From contig OZ007569.1 in NCBI GenBank assembly GCA_963931925.1, positions 27,962,024 to 28,026,023 of the forward strand: a stretch of 64,000 nt of DNA, in the 5' to 3' direction. Below the pieces are notes generated by a model. The model did not search any database and was not told where the DNA came from. It saw nothing but the letters and a program-made list of their open reading frames with translations. Made by a program: the position numbers and the translations under genes. The stretch comes from Onchidella celtica (taxonomy: Eukaryota > Mollusca > Gastropoda > Systellommatophora > Onchidiidae). This document shows, piece by piece, positions 35,748 through 40,045 of the stretch. Position 1 is the first letter of the stretch, and each line of letters starts with the position of its first letter.

Positions 35748-38687
35748 CCTGTGTTTATGAGAGTATAATGATGGAGCTGGAGGGTGAACATTATGAACAT
35801 GTAAGCACTTTAAGCTCTGTTCCCATGGAGCTTGTTTAAAACATGCACGGTTTTAGAACACGCAACGGTTTCCTAAATGACTTCCTGTTCTCATGTTGTG
35901 CGTTTTCAGGGCGGTGTCGGCACTGCATGTAAAAATAAATGCATCCTGCGTGTGTTGTATTGCTGTCTAGCAATGGCTGCTCATAATTTGTTAGCCCTTC
36001 TTATAGTAGAGCTGATGTAAAAAAATAAATGTATATATTTTTAGAATTCTTTAATAGAGCAAAAAACACAGTCCCCGCGAGCACTTTGGCTAATTTTGCT
36101 ACCCTGATTTCAGATATGAGCTTCTTTTTACGATTTGATAAAAATTTTTGATTCTGAAGCCAATTTTTCAATCACCAGGAGCCCAGGTGTTCAGGTCATG
36201 TAGGCCACTCCTCGTTGAGTGACCAAAAATCGCTCCGTGCAGCGTATTCTGAAAGGAAGCGCATATCCGTACATATGGACAGTGCATATCCGTACAACGC
36301 ACACAATTCGATGACGTAGAATACACACCGGAATACTATATTACTGACCTTGTTAATTTGCATAGTTTTTTTAAAATATGAATCGGCGTAGTAGCAAACA
36401 ATCCGACTTCTGCTCGGAGATTGCGTGATCTGCTACCCCAACCCCTTTTCGCCTGATTAGTCAATCTGATTACCGCCCATTGATACAAACTGACTAGACC
36501 TTCATGCCCCCAGGTCCATCTGACTATTCCATGTGTTGTCACTTTATATTAGTGAACACCATACCAAGTTTTGTTTCAGCAAACCTTCACCAGTCGCGCT
36601 TTTTGGTAAACATGTTGTACGGATAGGCACTATCCATATCAATACAACATGTTGTACGGATATACACTTCCATTCTGAAAACACCATACGGGAACGGCTA
36701 GAGGCAAAATAGAAAGCATCGTTTTCCAAAAACAGCCAGCAGACTTTCACCGGACAGAAACCGACGCCGAAAAAAGCTACATGAGAACAGGGGGTTAAGA
36801 CTTCGTGACTTTGTGACCAAAAGAATGTTTGCACACTGCTCAATTTTTGACGCCAGATTACGAGGACAAATCAATTTCTGACAAAATCCTATTTTATTCA
36901 CCAATATTTTTAGACAAAAAATAAATAAATGGAGAGGCATTGTCGTAGCGTAAACTGGAAAAGTATGATCTGCATTTCATAGTCTTTCCATCGAATCCAA
37001 GTGCCATTATTACTGTGACACAGACCTAGATATGCGATTGGGCTTGTTATAAAGATATAGATTGCAAGATTTTTCTTGTCCGGGTCGGCTGGTAAACACA
37101 AAAAAATATTAAAGTTGCATTTGCTAACGATTGAACAAATTATTAAGAAACACAACAACAAAGAAAACCCGTTTGGATGCAGGAAGGCTGCTCACGAAGT
37201 TAAAAGGTGAGCAAAATCATTTAAAAAAAAGTATCACGCCGGGTTAGCCACAAATAATAATAATAATAATAAATAGAATTTCTATAGCTCATTTCTAATA
37301 AAATTATTACTCGATGCGCTGTACATTGCATCAATGATTCATGCATACACTTTCCAAATCTCATACTAAAACACGCACTCTCAACCATACAAACTTTCAG
37401 TTTCACACACATAGACGCTCTTAGTCATATGGCACTAGGTAAAAGAATCAATTGTAACATCAAAGAATAGAATTTTGAAAATTTAACAATTTCGGGAGGA
37501 AAAGGTGACGTTTTACGCTTTTCTTAAATAAGAAAATTATATAATGAATTATACAAGAATGACAAAATAACAAAGAAGAACCAGCAACACCACCAAGTTA
37601 AGGAGCACTACGGCTATTTCATATTAATTTAGGCAAAGTTTTTCACTTTTTTCCCTAAGTTTGTTTTTCATTTGTTACATTTTTTCCTTTCCTAACCATT
37701 TATATTATTACATATGTATTCCTTATCATTTTTCATTCCTCGAGAATTGATTGTATAATTTTCATGTTCTATGTTCCCGACAGACACTATTCCAAACAGT
37801 CAAAGTATAATATGTGAGTGGATCTGGTGAAATAGGGCTTAAAGTGAAAGACCAAACATCCTGACTCCCCCCCCCCCCCCACCCCCCGCCAAAGACGGAA
37901 ATATTTTCTATGCAGATCACGAATTTGCTTATAATATGAACGATTAGCCATTTTTCTGCATTCAATTGAAATATTTTGCTTGAAATATGAAAGATTAGCC
38001 ATTTTTCTGCATTCGATTGAAATAGTTTGCTTGAAATATGAATGATTGGCCATTTTTCTGCATCCGATTGAAATATTTTGCTTGAAATATGAACGATTAG
38101 TCATTTTTCTGCATCCGCTTGAAATATTTTGCTTGAAATCATCTTAAAAATATATTTTTTTTGATTTTTCAAAGAGGTCTAAAAATTTACCTTTAGTCCG
38201 GTTTTATCAGATCCACCCACATAAACCCAAAATGCACCCCACCCCCCCCCACACACACACACAAACACAAAGACAAAAAAAAAAACAACCTGCCAAGATC
38301 CATACACCGTGATAGTAAAAACACACTGCATAATAGACCATTGTCACCGTTAAATCTCTTCAGTGAGCCCACAATTTGTAAAGACAATTCTGCTGTTTTG
38401 TTGCTCCTCACGCGTGAATTTGCGCCATATACACCTATATTATTGTCATTCTTTATTGCCACCGCGGTTTAACGATGGAACAAGCGGATCTGCCGCCTCT
38501 CTACCGTCATCACTAGCAATAACCTAACCATCACCTGCAAAAAAAACAACAACAAAAAACGCACAAACAAACAAACAAACAAAAAAACCCACACCCATAG
38601 CAGACAAACAAACAGACCGGACTTACCTGGAGTCTGTGCCACGGACACCACCAGCAAACACGCCAGTGCAGTCAGATGGGAAAACAT
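1..38687 (-). CDS. Multi-vWA-domain secreted protein, whole gene model (22 exons, 3' end beyond window)
   Basis: This is the joined model; its exons are listed separately. Order of translation: signal peptide, then vWA1 to vWA7 complete and vWA8 partial. Each domain opens with a Cys shortly before a hydrophobic strand and the MIDAS loop (DSSGS, DSTGS or DSSAS). It continues with a conserved metal loop containing a Thr before an AL/KMAR helix, then the strand IAIV-TDG-S, and closes with a Cys, usually within NKTC, which is also an N-glycosylation sequon. All introns are GT/AG. Domain borders are phase 1, as is usual for shuffled extracellular modules. About 1,400 residues are visible. Matrilins, collagen VI chains and molluscan matrix proteins share this vWA-tandem design, and no collagen, EGF or chitin-binding module is seen here. 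The function is inferred as extracellular adhesion or matrix binding; the ligand is unknown. The neighbour on the right is divergent and unrelated. Confidence 0.88.
236..745. repeat. GA / GATA / GACA / GGAT microsatellite in intron before exon 22
   Basis: About 130 bases of (GA)n followed by GATA, GACA and GGAT blocks. The open frames through it on the minus strand (Leu-Ser, Ile-Tyr-Leu-Ser repeats) are artefacts of the repeat. Confidence 0.95.
1251..1382 (-). CDS. vWA gene exon 21: vWA7 part c
   Basis: 132 nt, phase 1 in and out; acceptor atcattttag, donor GAGATCG/gtgagt. Encodes [20 protein letters not shown] and ends [10 protein letters not shown], retaining the sequon and closing Cys. 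Confidence 0.9.
1383..3911 (-). other. Intron vWA7 b-c: no gene seen
   Basis: AT-rich sequence with the 2384-2441 direct repeat. No exon-like frame or known repeat was recognised. Confidence 0.6.
2384..2441. repeat. Direct 28-29 bp duplication
   Basis: aatatatttccttttgtatt followed by gtttaatg occurs twice head to tail. Confidence 0.85.
3912..4122 (-). CDS. vWA gene exon 20: vWA7 part b
   Basis: 211 nt, one codon shorter than other b exons ([10 protein letters not shown] lacks one residue before HGAR); phase 0 in, phase 1 out; acceptor tccacag, donor AGCATAG/gtaaag. Encodes [19 protein letters not shown] and [12 protein letters not shown]. Confidence 0.9.
4926..5155 (-). CDS. vWA gene exon 19: vWA7 part a
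   Basis: 230 nt, phase 1 in, phase 0 out; acceptor tttttacag, donor AGCG/gtaatg. Encodes a linker and Cys, then [20 protein letters not shown] and [15 protein letters not shown]. The MIDAS third residue is Thr, as in vWA4. Confidence 0.9.
5279..5580. repeat. 102-bp tandem repeat, three copies
   Basis: Units start near 5292, 5394 and 5496 with aattttctagacaaacagac, followed by gttagagctagatagat and ctgacagatag. They lie in the intron between exons 18 and 19, directly left of a GATA/GACA tract. Confidence 0.85.
5585..5820. repeat. GACA/GATA microsatellite
   Basis: Uninterrupted GATA run (about 5655-5728) flanked by GACA mixtures. Homologous intron position to the tracts at 236-745, 9633-9708 and 14296-14520. 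Confidence 0.95.
6104..6235 (-). CDS. vWA gene exon 18: vWA6 part c
   Basis: 132 nt, phase 1 in and out; acceptor atccttatag, donor GAGATTG/gtgagt. Encodes [20 protein letters not shown] and ends [10 protein letters not shown]. Confidence 0.92.
6425..6580. mobile_element. Fold-back repeat (copy A)
   Basis: Inverted arms: gtcaaaaagaaacagttata then tgtagcaaa on the left, and tttgctacatacaacttttt then ctttttga on the right, with an AT-rich centre containing a direct repeat of aagaaataata-aatgat. Also present at the matching place in copy B, so it predates the duplication. Confidence 0.6.
7410..7545. repeat. CCTT/CCAT microsatellite (copy A)
   Basis: Pyrimidine-rich CCTT then CCAT repeats in the b-c intron of vWA6. 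The homologous tract in copy B is at 11308-11440. Confidence 0.9.
7747..7960 (-). CDS. vWA gene exon 17: vWA6 part b
   Basis: 214 nt, phase 0 in, phase 1 out; acceptor tgtcctcag, donor AGCATAG/gtaaag. Encodes [33 protein letters not shown] and VLVVSIG. Confidence 0.92.
9252..9481 (-). CDS. vWA gene exon 16: vWA6 part a
   Basis: 230 nt, phase 1 in, phase 0 out; acceptor tttttttacag, donor GAAGCG/gtaatg. Encodes AVEKPKC then [14 protein letters not shown]. Product identical to exon 13 after the linker. Belongs to the younger tandem module. Confidence 0.92.
9633..9708. repeat. GACA/GGCA microsatellite (copy A intron)
   Basis: GACA then GGCA then GACA. It begins after the same tttgcatcagacaga context as 14296 in copy B. 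Confidence 0.95.
9996..10127 (-). CDS. vWA gene exon 15: vWA5 part c
   Basis: 132 nt, phase 1 in and out; acceptor atccttatag, donor GAGATTG/gtgagt. Encodes [20 protein letters not shown] and ends AVANKTCEI. Differs from exon 18 at a handful of residues (for example QH versus EH before AVANKTC). Confidence 0.92.
10308..10447. mobile_element. Fold-back repeat (copy B)
   Basis: Same arms and centre as 6425-6580, slightly shortened on the left (one adenine-rich indel). Similar half-copies occur at 20100-20215 and 41505-41600. Confidence 0.6.
11308..11440. repeat. CCTT/CCAT/CCGT microsatellite (copy B)
   Basis: Homologous to 7410-7545, more interrupted. Confidence 0.9.
11645..11858 (-). CDS. 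vWA gene exon 14: vWA5 part b
   Basis: 214 nt, phase 0 in, phase 1 out; acceptor tgtcctcag, donor AGCATAG/gtaaag. Encodes [36 protein letters not shown] and VLVISIG. Nearly identical to exon 17: Val/Ile, Ala/Thr and Ile/Val are the visible differences. Confidence 0.92.
12085..12336. mobile_element. 252-bp MITE, Tc1/mariner-like (TA target), inside copy B
   Basis: Termini TCGATGGCC at the left and GGCCATCGA at the right. The inverted repeat extends over about 21 bases, with (C/T) variation, to a GGGCACAAACC / GGTTTGTGCCC segment. TA dinucleotides flank both sides. The homologous site in copy A (about 8185) lacks the element. No coding capacity. Confidence 0.75.
13378..13607 (-). CDS. vWA gene exon 13: vWA5 part a
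   Basis: 230 nt, phase 1 in, phase 0 out; acceptor tttttcacag, donor GAAGCG/gtaatg. Encodes [23 protein letters not shown] and [19 protein letters not shown], with an intact MIDAS motif. From the MIDAS strand to its end it encodes exactly the same residues as exon 16 (domain 6), the strongest sign of a recent tandem duplication. Confidence 0.92.
13707..14241. mobile_element. 535-bp inverted-repeat transposon with internal 135-bp tandem repeat
   Basis: Ends are GTGAGTGTGCATGAGAAAAC and its complement, extended to CCCACAATATGTCGA. ATTT on both sides may be the target duplication. The empty site in copy A near 9582 reads straight through. Inside, two copies of a unit starting gttaggagaccgtagtcta lie at 13897-14031 and 14032-14155. 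Related copies are at 34580-34862 and, much diverged, about 61007-61113. Confidence 0.75.
14296..14520. repeat. GACA/GGCA/GATA microsatellite (copy B intron)
   Basis: Begins after tttgcattagacaga like copy A but is three times longer and contains GATA blocks, showing post-duplication length change. Confidence 0.95.
14714..14845 (-). CDS. vWA gene exon 12: vWA4 part c
   Basis: 132 nt, phase 1 in and out; acceptor atctttgtag, donor GAGATTG/gtgagt. Encodes [36 protein letters not shown] and the closing ANKTCEI with the sequon next to the Cys. The intron that follows carries GACA/GGCA/GATA microsatellites. Confidence 0.9.
15728..15941 (-). CDS. vWA gene exon 11: vWA4 part b
   Basis: 214 nt, phase 0 in, phase 1 out; acceptor atcgtgcag, donor AGCATAG/gtaaaa. 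Encodes [19 protein letters not shown], then [20 protein letters not shown] and the strand VLVISIG, where the intron interrupts the codon. The homologous position is uninterrupted in domains 1-3. Confidence 0.9.
16200..16545. repeat. Partial intron repeats in vWA4 a-b intron
   Basis: Two diverged copies of a segment with ctgtataca-(c/t)cac, gatgcaaaatgcag-like and gggctctg text. Related to 8040-8160 and 11945-12060, and faintly to 4140-4210, so the a-b introns of domains 4-7 descend from one another. Confidence 0.45.
18638..18879 (-). CDS. vWA gene exon 10: vWA4 part a with longer linker
   Basis: 242 nt, phase 1 in, phase 0 out; acceptor atatccacag, donor GAAGCG/gtaacg. Begins [11 protein letters not shown], four residues longer before the first Cys than the other a exons, then [13 protein letters not shown] and [15 protein letters not shown]. 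The MIDAS third position is Thr (DSTGS). First exon of the three-exon domain type. Confidence 0.85.
18995..19275. repeat. GA/GAA microsatellite spanning the gap
   Basis: (GA)n-like sequence at 19005-19052 on the left and (GAA)n at 19253-19276 on the right of the N run. Confidence 0.9.
19053..19252. other. Assembly gap (200 N)
   Basis: Exactly 200 N between a GA-rich tract and a GAA-rich tract, in the intron between exons 9 and 10. The round size suggests a placeholder length. Confidence 0.99.
19801..19945 (+). repeat. Repeat core shared with 36415-36530
   Basis: Contains gtctagtcagtttgtatcaa, tgggcggta, gattgactaatcaggcg and aaaaggggctggggtagc. The reverse complement is inside the 36255-36671 transposon. 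Flanked by short palindromes such as cacgacatatcgtgg (about 19731) and catgacatgtcatgg (about 19970), suggesting a related inverted-repeat element. Confidence 0.6.
20100..20215 (+). repeat. Interspersed repeat half-copy next to exon 9 donor
   Basis: Shares cttgtcttccc-tttccttt then gtttcttac-gaggctttg with 41505-41600, and the gaggctttgctaca-gcaac arm with the fold-back repeats at 6425-6580 and 10308-10447. Confidence 0.5.
20235..20580 (-). CDS. vWA gene exon 9: vWA3 parts b+c fused
   Basis: 346 nt, phase 0 in, phase 1 out; acceptor tcatcaacag, donor GAGACAG/gtacga. Encodes [56 protein letters not shown] and closes ELANKTCET. An interspersed repeat lies almost flush with the donor on the intron side (20100-20215). 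No linker microexon was recognised downstream; if one exists it could lie in the assembly gap. Confidence 0.9.
20581..22401 (-). other. Intron vWA3 a-bc: mostly unassigned
   Basis: Holds the B-box-like fragment at 20690-20765. 21400-22210 is somewhat GC-richer, with a TATA-like tttagtatttaaacccg and a CACGTG; I could not assign it to a repeat class. Confidence 0.5.
20690..20765 (-). repeat. Possible tRNA-related SINE fragment (B-box-like)
   Basis: The minus strand reads gtgggttcaagccccgcc, a good T-arm/B-box with a pairable 5-bp stem around TTCAAGC. The upstream half does not fold into a recognisable tRNA and no A-box was found, so it is not called as a tRNA gene. Confidence 0.35.
22402..22631 (-). 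CDS. vWA gene exon 8: vWA3 part a
   Basis: 230 nt, phase 1 in, phase 0 out; acceptor tcaaacag, donor GAAAAG/gttagt. Reads [20 protein letters not shown] then [21 protein letters not shown], with an intact MIDAS motif and the NIT sequon. Closest in sequence to exon 5, consistent with an older duplication of an a + bc + microexon block. Confidence 0.9.
23148..23162 (-). CDS. vWA gene exon 7: 15-nt linker microexon
   Basis: Acceptor ttctttcag and donor GACAG/gtaagc enclose 15 nt, phase 1 on both sides, encoding about five residues (VVSLT) between vWA2 and vWA3. Its position and flanking intron match the 27-nt microexon at 28733-28759, which is 12 nt longer. Skipping keeps the frame. Supported by splice signals, phase and paralogous context only. 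Confidence 0.5.
23545..23600 (-). repeat. SINE/LINE 3' tail (ATT-rich)
   Basis: ataataataacaataataca then gcatttatacagcgcttcat: the reverse complement is a typical 'aagcgctgtataaatgc...TTATTATT' retroposon tail. Confidence 0.5.
24082..24470. repeat. Minisatellite repeating the exon 6 splice donor
   Basis: Seven occurrences of atctta(c) followed by (t/c)tggcaagtc-like text at about 24085, 24147, 24200, 24239, 24293, 24352 and the genuine site at 24449. Spacing is 38-97, mostly 54-62. On the minus strand each contains GTAAGAT preceded by a CCAGA-like exon end. The most distal copy matches the real donor over about 17 bases (atcttacctgtctggca). Confidence 0.85.
24455..24800 (-). CDS. vWA gene exon 6: vWA2 parts b+c fused
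   Basis: 346 nt, phase 0 in, phase 1 out; acceptor acctccag, donor GCCAGACAG/gtaagat. Encodes [55 protein letters not shown] and closes with ELANKTCQT. The following intron contains a minisatellite that repeats this donor six more times (24082-24440). Reading through the donor hits a stop after a few codons, so use of the distal donors would truncate the protein. Confidence 0.9.
25523..25702. mobile_element. 180-bp MITE, TAAAGCTGTGTTTTCATGTG family, copy 1
   Basis: Long inverted arms: taaagctgtgttttcatgtg then tacggcaacgga and gtcaaaaat on the left, mirrored by ttttttgacgtttccgg then tttccgcacatatgaaaaca and cagcttta on the right. Second copy at 30161-30340. Confidence 0.75.
26048..26125 (-). 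pseudogene. Decayed partial duplicate of vWA2 exon 5 (3' part)
   Basis: gagctctgcatgggttttgg, agctgttgaaatctgtggca and actctagcactggttga correspond base for base, with scattered changes, to exon 5 positions 26245-26310. The donor region and the rest of the exon are missing or altered, and it has no intact acceptor, so it is a non-functional fragment. Confidence 0.75.
26240..26469 (-). CDS. vWA gene exon 5: vWA2 part a
   Basis: 230 nt, phase 1 in, phase 0 out; acceptor gtcaatcag, donor GAAAAG/gttcgt. Reads [20 protein letters not shown] then [21 protein letters not shown], giving an intact MIDAS DxSxS and a sequon at NIT. Same length as the a exons of domains 3, 5, 6 and 7. A decayed copy of its 3' portion lies just downstream at about 26048-26125. 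Confidence 0.9.
27028..27152. repeat. GA microsatellite
   Basis: (GA)n with GACA starts, in the exon 4-5 intron. Confidence 0.95.
28420..28680. mobile_element. Possible fold-back element
   Basis: Left arm gacctctttccatggtccgt then attttttt; right arm aaaaaaatacggacgt, then cgaaagggcctt. The arms pair imperfectly with an extra 19 bases on the right. Weak case. Confidence 0.35.
28733..28759 (-). CDS. vWA gene exon 4: 27-nt linker microexon
   Basis: Bounded by acceptor ctttcttttag and donor ATCG/gtaagc. Phase 1 on both sides and a multiple of 3, so it can be included or skipped without breaking the frame. It adds about nine residues (AASKTPGNI) between the vWA1 closing Cys and the vWA2 opening. 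The flanking intron resembles the one around the 15-nt microexon at 23148-23162, which supports homology. Inferred from splice signals and phase only. Confidence 0.55.
29307..29655 (-). CDS. vWA gene exon 3: vWA1 parts b+c fused
   Basis: 349 nt between acceptor ttattacag and donor CAG/gtaaaa; phase 0 in, phase 1 out. Encodes the second half of the domain: [42 protein letters not shown], then an [12 protein letters not shown] helix region and the closing IVNRICQKS Cys. The NKT sequon before the last Cys found in the other domains is NRI here, so it is absent. b and c lie in one exon, as in domains 2 and 3 but unlike domains 4-7. Confidence 0.88.
30161..30340. mobile_element. 180-bp MITE, same family, copy 2
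   Basis: gagctgcgttttcatgtgta and gaaacgggaacggaaac on the left; cattgccgtttccgtgcaca and tgaaaatgcagcttta on the right. Similar length and arms to 25523-25702. Both copies lie in vWA gene introns. Confidence 0.7.
30488..30708 (-). CDS. vWA gene exon 2: vWA1 part a
   Basis: 221 nt, phase 1 in and phase 0 out. It starts after the acceptor ctgttttag and reads [19 protein letters not shown], so the MIDAS motif DxSxS is intact (DSSAS). It carries the first half of the vWA fold up to ILEV before a gtaggaa donor. An open frame with a hydrophobic stretch continues upstream of the acceptor (to 30826). That looks like a second signal sequence but is read through intron and a transposon edge, so I prefer splicing from exon 1. 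An alternative promoter using that frame cannot be excluded. Confidence 0.85.
30793..31611 (-). mobile_element. 819-bp PIF/Harbinger-type element, degenerate
   Basis: Perfect 11-bp terminal inverted repeats GGCTGCGGTCC / GGACCGCAGCC flanked by TGA on both sides (30790-30792 and 31612-31614), a 3-bp target duplication of the TNA kind typical of PIF/Harbinger. It contains a transposase remnant on the minus strand. Inserted in intron 1 about 85 bases upstream of the exon 2 acceptor. Confidence 0.85.
31150..31475 (-). pseudogene. PIF/Harbinger transposase N-terminal remnant
   Basis: The minus-strand reading [20 protein letters not shown] then GQVVFL matches the conserved 'RF..YFRMS...F..LL' block near the N-terminus of Harbinger nucleases (HARBI1-like). 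The preceding basic segment ([20 protein letters not shown]) is in another frame, so a frameshift separates them. The DDE catalytic part is absent. Non-functional. Confidence 0.6.
32420..32568. repeat. GA microsatellite
   Basis: Long (GA)n run, directly followed by the retroposon-like tail at 32588-32662. Confidence 0.95.
32588..32662 (+). repeat. SINE/LINE 3' tail
   Basis: gtaaagcgcctagagcgaac, ttgtttggattaggcgcaat and ataaatgatctcaattatta: a common metazoan retroposon 3' end with ATT repeats. Confidence 0.55.
33581..34572. mobile_element. 992-bp inverted-repeat element
   Basis: Termini GGCAACCGTTATTTTTGCC and its mirrored AAAATAACGGTTGCC at the right, with a second inner copy of aaccgttatttt at 34532-34543. 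No clear target duplication (the left flank is a TA run) and no recognisable transposase. Confidence 0.6.
34580..34862 (+). mobile_element. Truncated second copy of the GTGAGTGTGCATGAG element
   Basis: Shares the internal gttaggagaccgtagtcta unit and the right end tctcatgcacactcac with 13707-14241. The left terminus is missing; the copy begins inside the unit at taccctgtaacatgcc, directly next to the right end of the 33581-34572 element. Confidence 0.7.
35229..35320. repeat. Poly-C and GT-rich simple repeat
   Basis: C run followed by gtgtatgtgtgtgtgtg and related text. Confidence 0.8.
35655..35745. repeat. GA microsatellite
   Basis: (GA)n. The plus-strand Arg-Glu frame is a repeat artefact. 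Confidence 0.95.
36255..36671. mobile_element. 417-bp Mutator-like non-autonomous element with 9-bp target duplication
   Basis: Inverted termini GGAAGCGCATATCCGTACA on the left and GGAAGTGTATATCCGTACA (complement) on the right. After a small offset they continue over ATGGA-AGTGC-TATCCGTAC. The flanks carry the identical 9-mer ATTCTGAAA at 36246-36254 and 36672-36680. Long inverted repeats plus a 9-bp duplication suit the Mutator superfamily; hAT (8 bp) is the alternative. No coding capacity. Confidence 0.75.
37248..37335 (-). repeat. Retroposon 3' tail (AAT repeats)
   Basis: aataataataataataataa then tagctcatttcta and gatgcgctgtaca, read on the minus strand as a SINE/LINE end with TTA repeats. 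Confidence 0.5.
37925..38140. repeat. 51-bp minisatellite, about four copies
   Basis: Period 51 with gccatttttctgcat at 37947, 37998, 38049 and 38100. Because 51 is a multiple of 3, the minus frame is open as a 17-residue repeat (core [16 protein letters not shown]). It lies in intron 1 of the vWA gene with no splice support, so it is not called coding. Confidence 0.85.
38627..38687 (-). CDS. vWA gene exon 1: signal peptide
   Basis: Encodes Met-Phe-Ser-His followed by a hydrophobic core ([12 protein letters not shown]) and Ala-Gln-Thr-Pro, a classical secretory signal with likely cleavage near the VAQ segment. The donor is a consensus CCAG/gtaagt. It ends in phase 1 and joins exon 2 to give ...[13 protein letters not shown]. 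An upstream in-frame Met at 38727-38729 would add 14 residues, but the hydrophobic core is better placed from the Met at 38685-38687, so I chose that start. The true transcription start is unknown, and the DNA just upstream is a satellite array. Confidence 0.75.
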
Positions 38688-38744
38688 GTCGGTTATTGTC
38701 ACTGTTCGCTCAGTGAAATCTGAAAACATCTATTCTTGTGATCA

Positions 38745-40045
38745 GACAGTCTAAGGCTCAACGTAACTATCACGATACGGACCGTAACATGAGTAATTTT
38801 AGGACTGCTTTCCCATTTTGGACAGTCTAAGGCTCGGCGTAATTTTCGTGATAGGATCTTAATATGATAATTTTATGACCACTTTATTGTTATAGCTCAG
38901 CGTAACTTATGACAATACGGAGCGTCGCAGGGTAATGTTATAACTATTTTGAAAATATTATTTTAGGCAGTCTAAGGCTCAGCATAAATTTCATGATATG
39001 ATCCTAACATGATAATTTTATGGCCATTTTATTGTTACAGACAGTCCACAGTTTAACTTTAAATTTGACAATACGGACCGTCACTGGGTAAGCGTATGAC
39101 CATTTTACTATTTTAGACAGTCTAAGGCTCGTCGTAAGAGTTCATTACACGATCGTAACGTAATAAATTTACAACCACTTTATTGTTATCGTCAACAGTC
39201 TACGGCTCAGCGTAACTTGGACAATACTGAGCGTCGCAGGGTAATTTTGTAACTATGTTACTATCTTAAGCTGTGCCAGTGCTCAGCGTGCCTTTCACGA
39301 CAATGATGATTCTATCATGGTAATTTTATGATCATTTTTAGTAATAAAGCAGTTTAGTGCTCAGCTTAACTTTCTGGATGCAGTCCCAACAAGGTAACTT
39401 TATGGCAATTTATTATTATAGAGAGTCTAGGGCTCAGCGTAACTTACATGATAAGGAGCATAACGCGGCAACTTTATGGCTATTTCATTATCATAGACAG
39501 TCTAGAAACCAGCATAACTTTCATGATACAATCACAACAGGGTAATCTATGCCTATTTTATTATTAGTGACAGTCTAAGGCTGAGGGTAATTTGAATGTT
39601 ACGGATTGTAACATGGTAATTTTGCGATTATTTCATCACTGCAGATAGTCTAGTGCTCCGCGTAACGTACATTAAACGATCATAACATCATTTTATTGCT
39701 ATGACCGTCAAAGACCCAGCATAACTTTCATGATACGATTCCAAAATGGTACTCTTGTGACTATTTTATTATCTTAAAAAGTCGAGGGCTCGGCAAAACT
39801 TGTGATTTTATGACTATTTTGTTATTTTAGACAATTTGAGGCACATGGTGCGGATGGTTACGGGCTTATTTTCATTACAGACAATCTAGTGCTCAGCGTA
39901 ACATACATCACATGGATCGTACCATGTTAATTTTACAACTGTCTCATTACTATAGATACGCTAGTGCTCAGCGTAACTTTCACGATACGATCGTAACATA
40001 GTAATTTTTAATGGTTAATTTATTATTACATAACCGTCGGTATCC
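38745..40045. repeat. Decayed ~75-bp satellite array upstream of the vWA gene
   Basis: About 17 units with starts (cagtctaaggctcagcgtaa) near 38747, 38821, 38893, 38968, 39041, 39118, 39195, 39275, 39350, 39423, 39498, 39571, 39645, 39706, 39780, 39830, 39882 and 39957. Each unit continues with tgatacgatcgtaacat, gtaattttatgac and attttattat. Units are strongly diverged and the last ones shorter. The array starts about 60 bases upstream of the likely start codon, so the promoter or 5' leader should lie in or across it. Confidence 0.85.
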
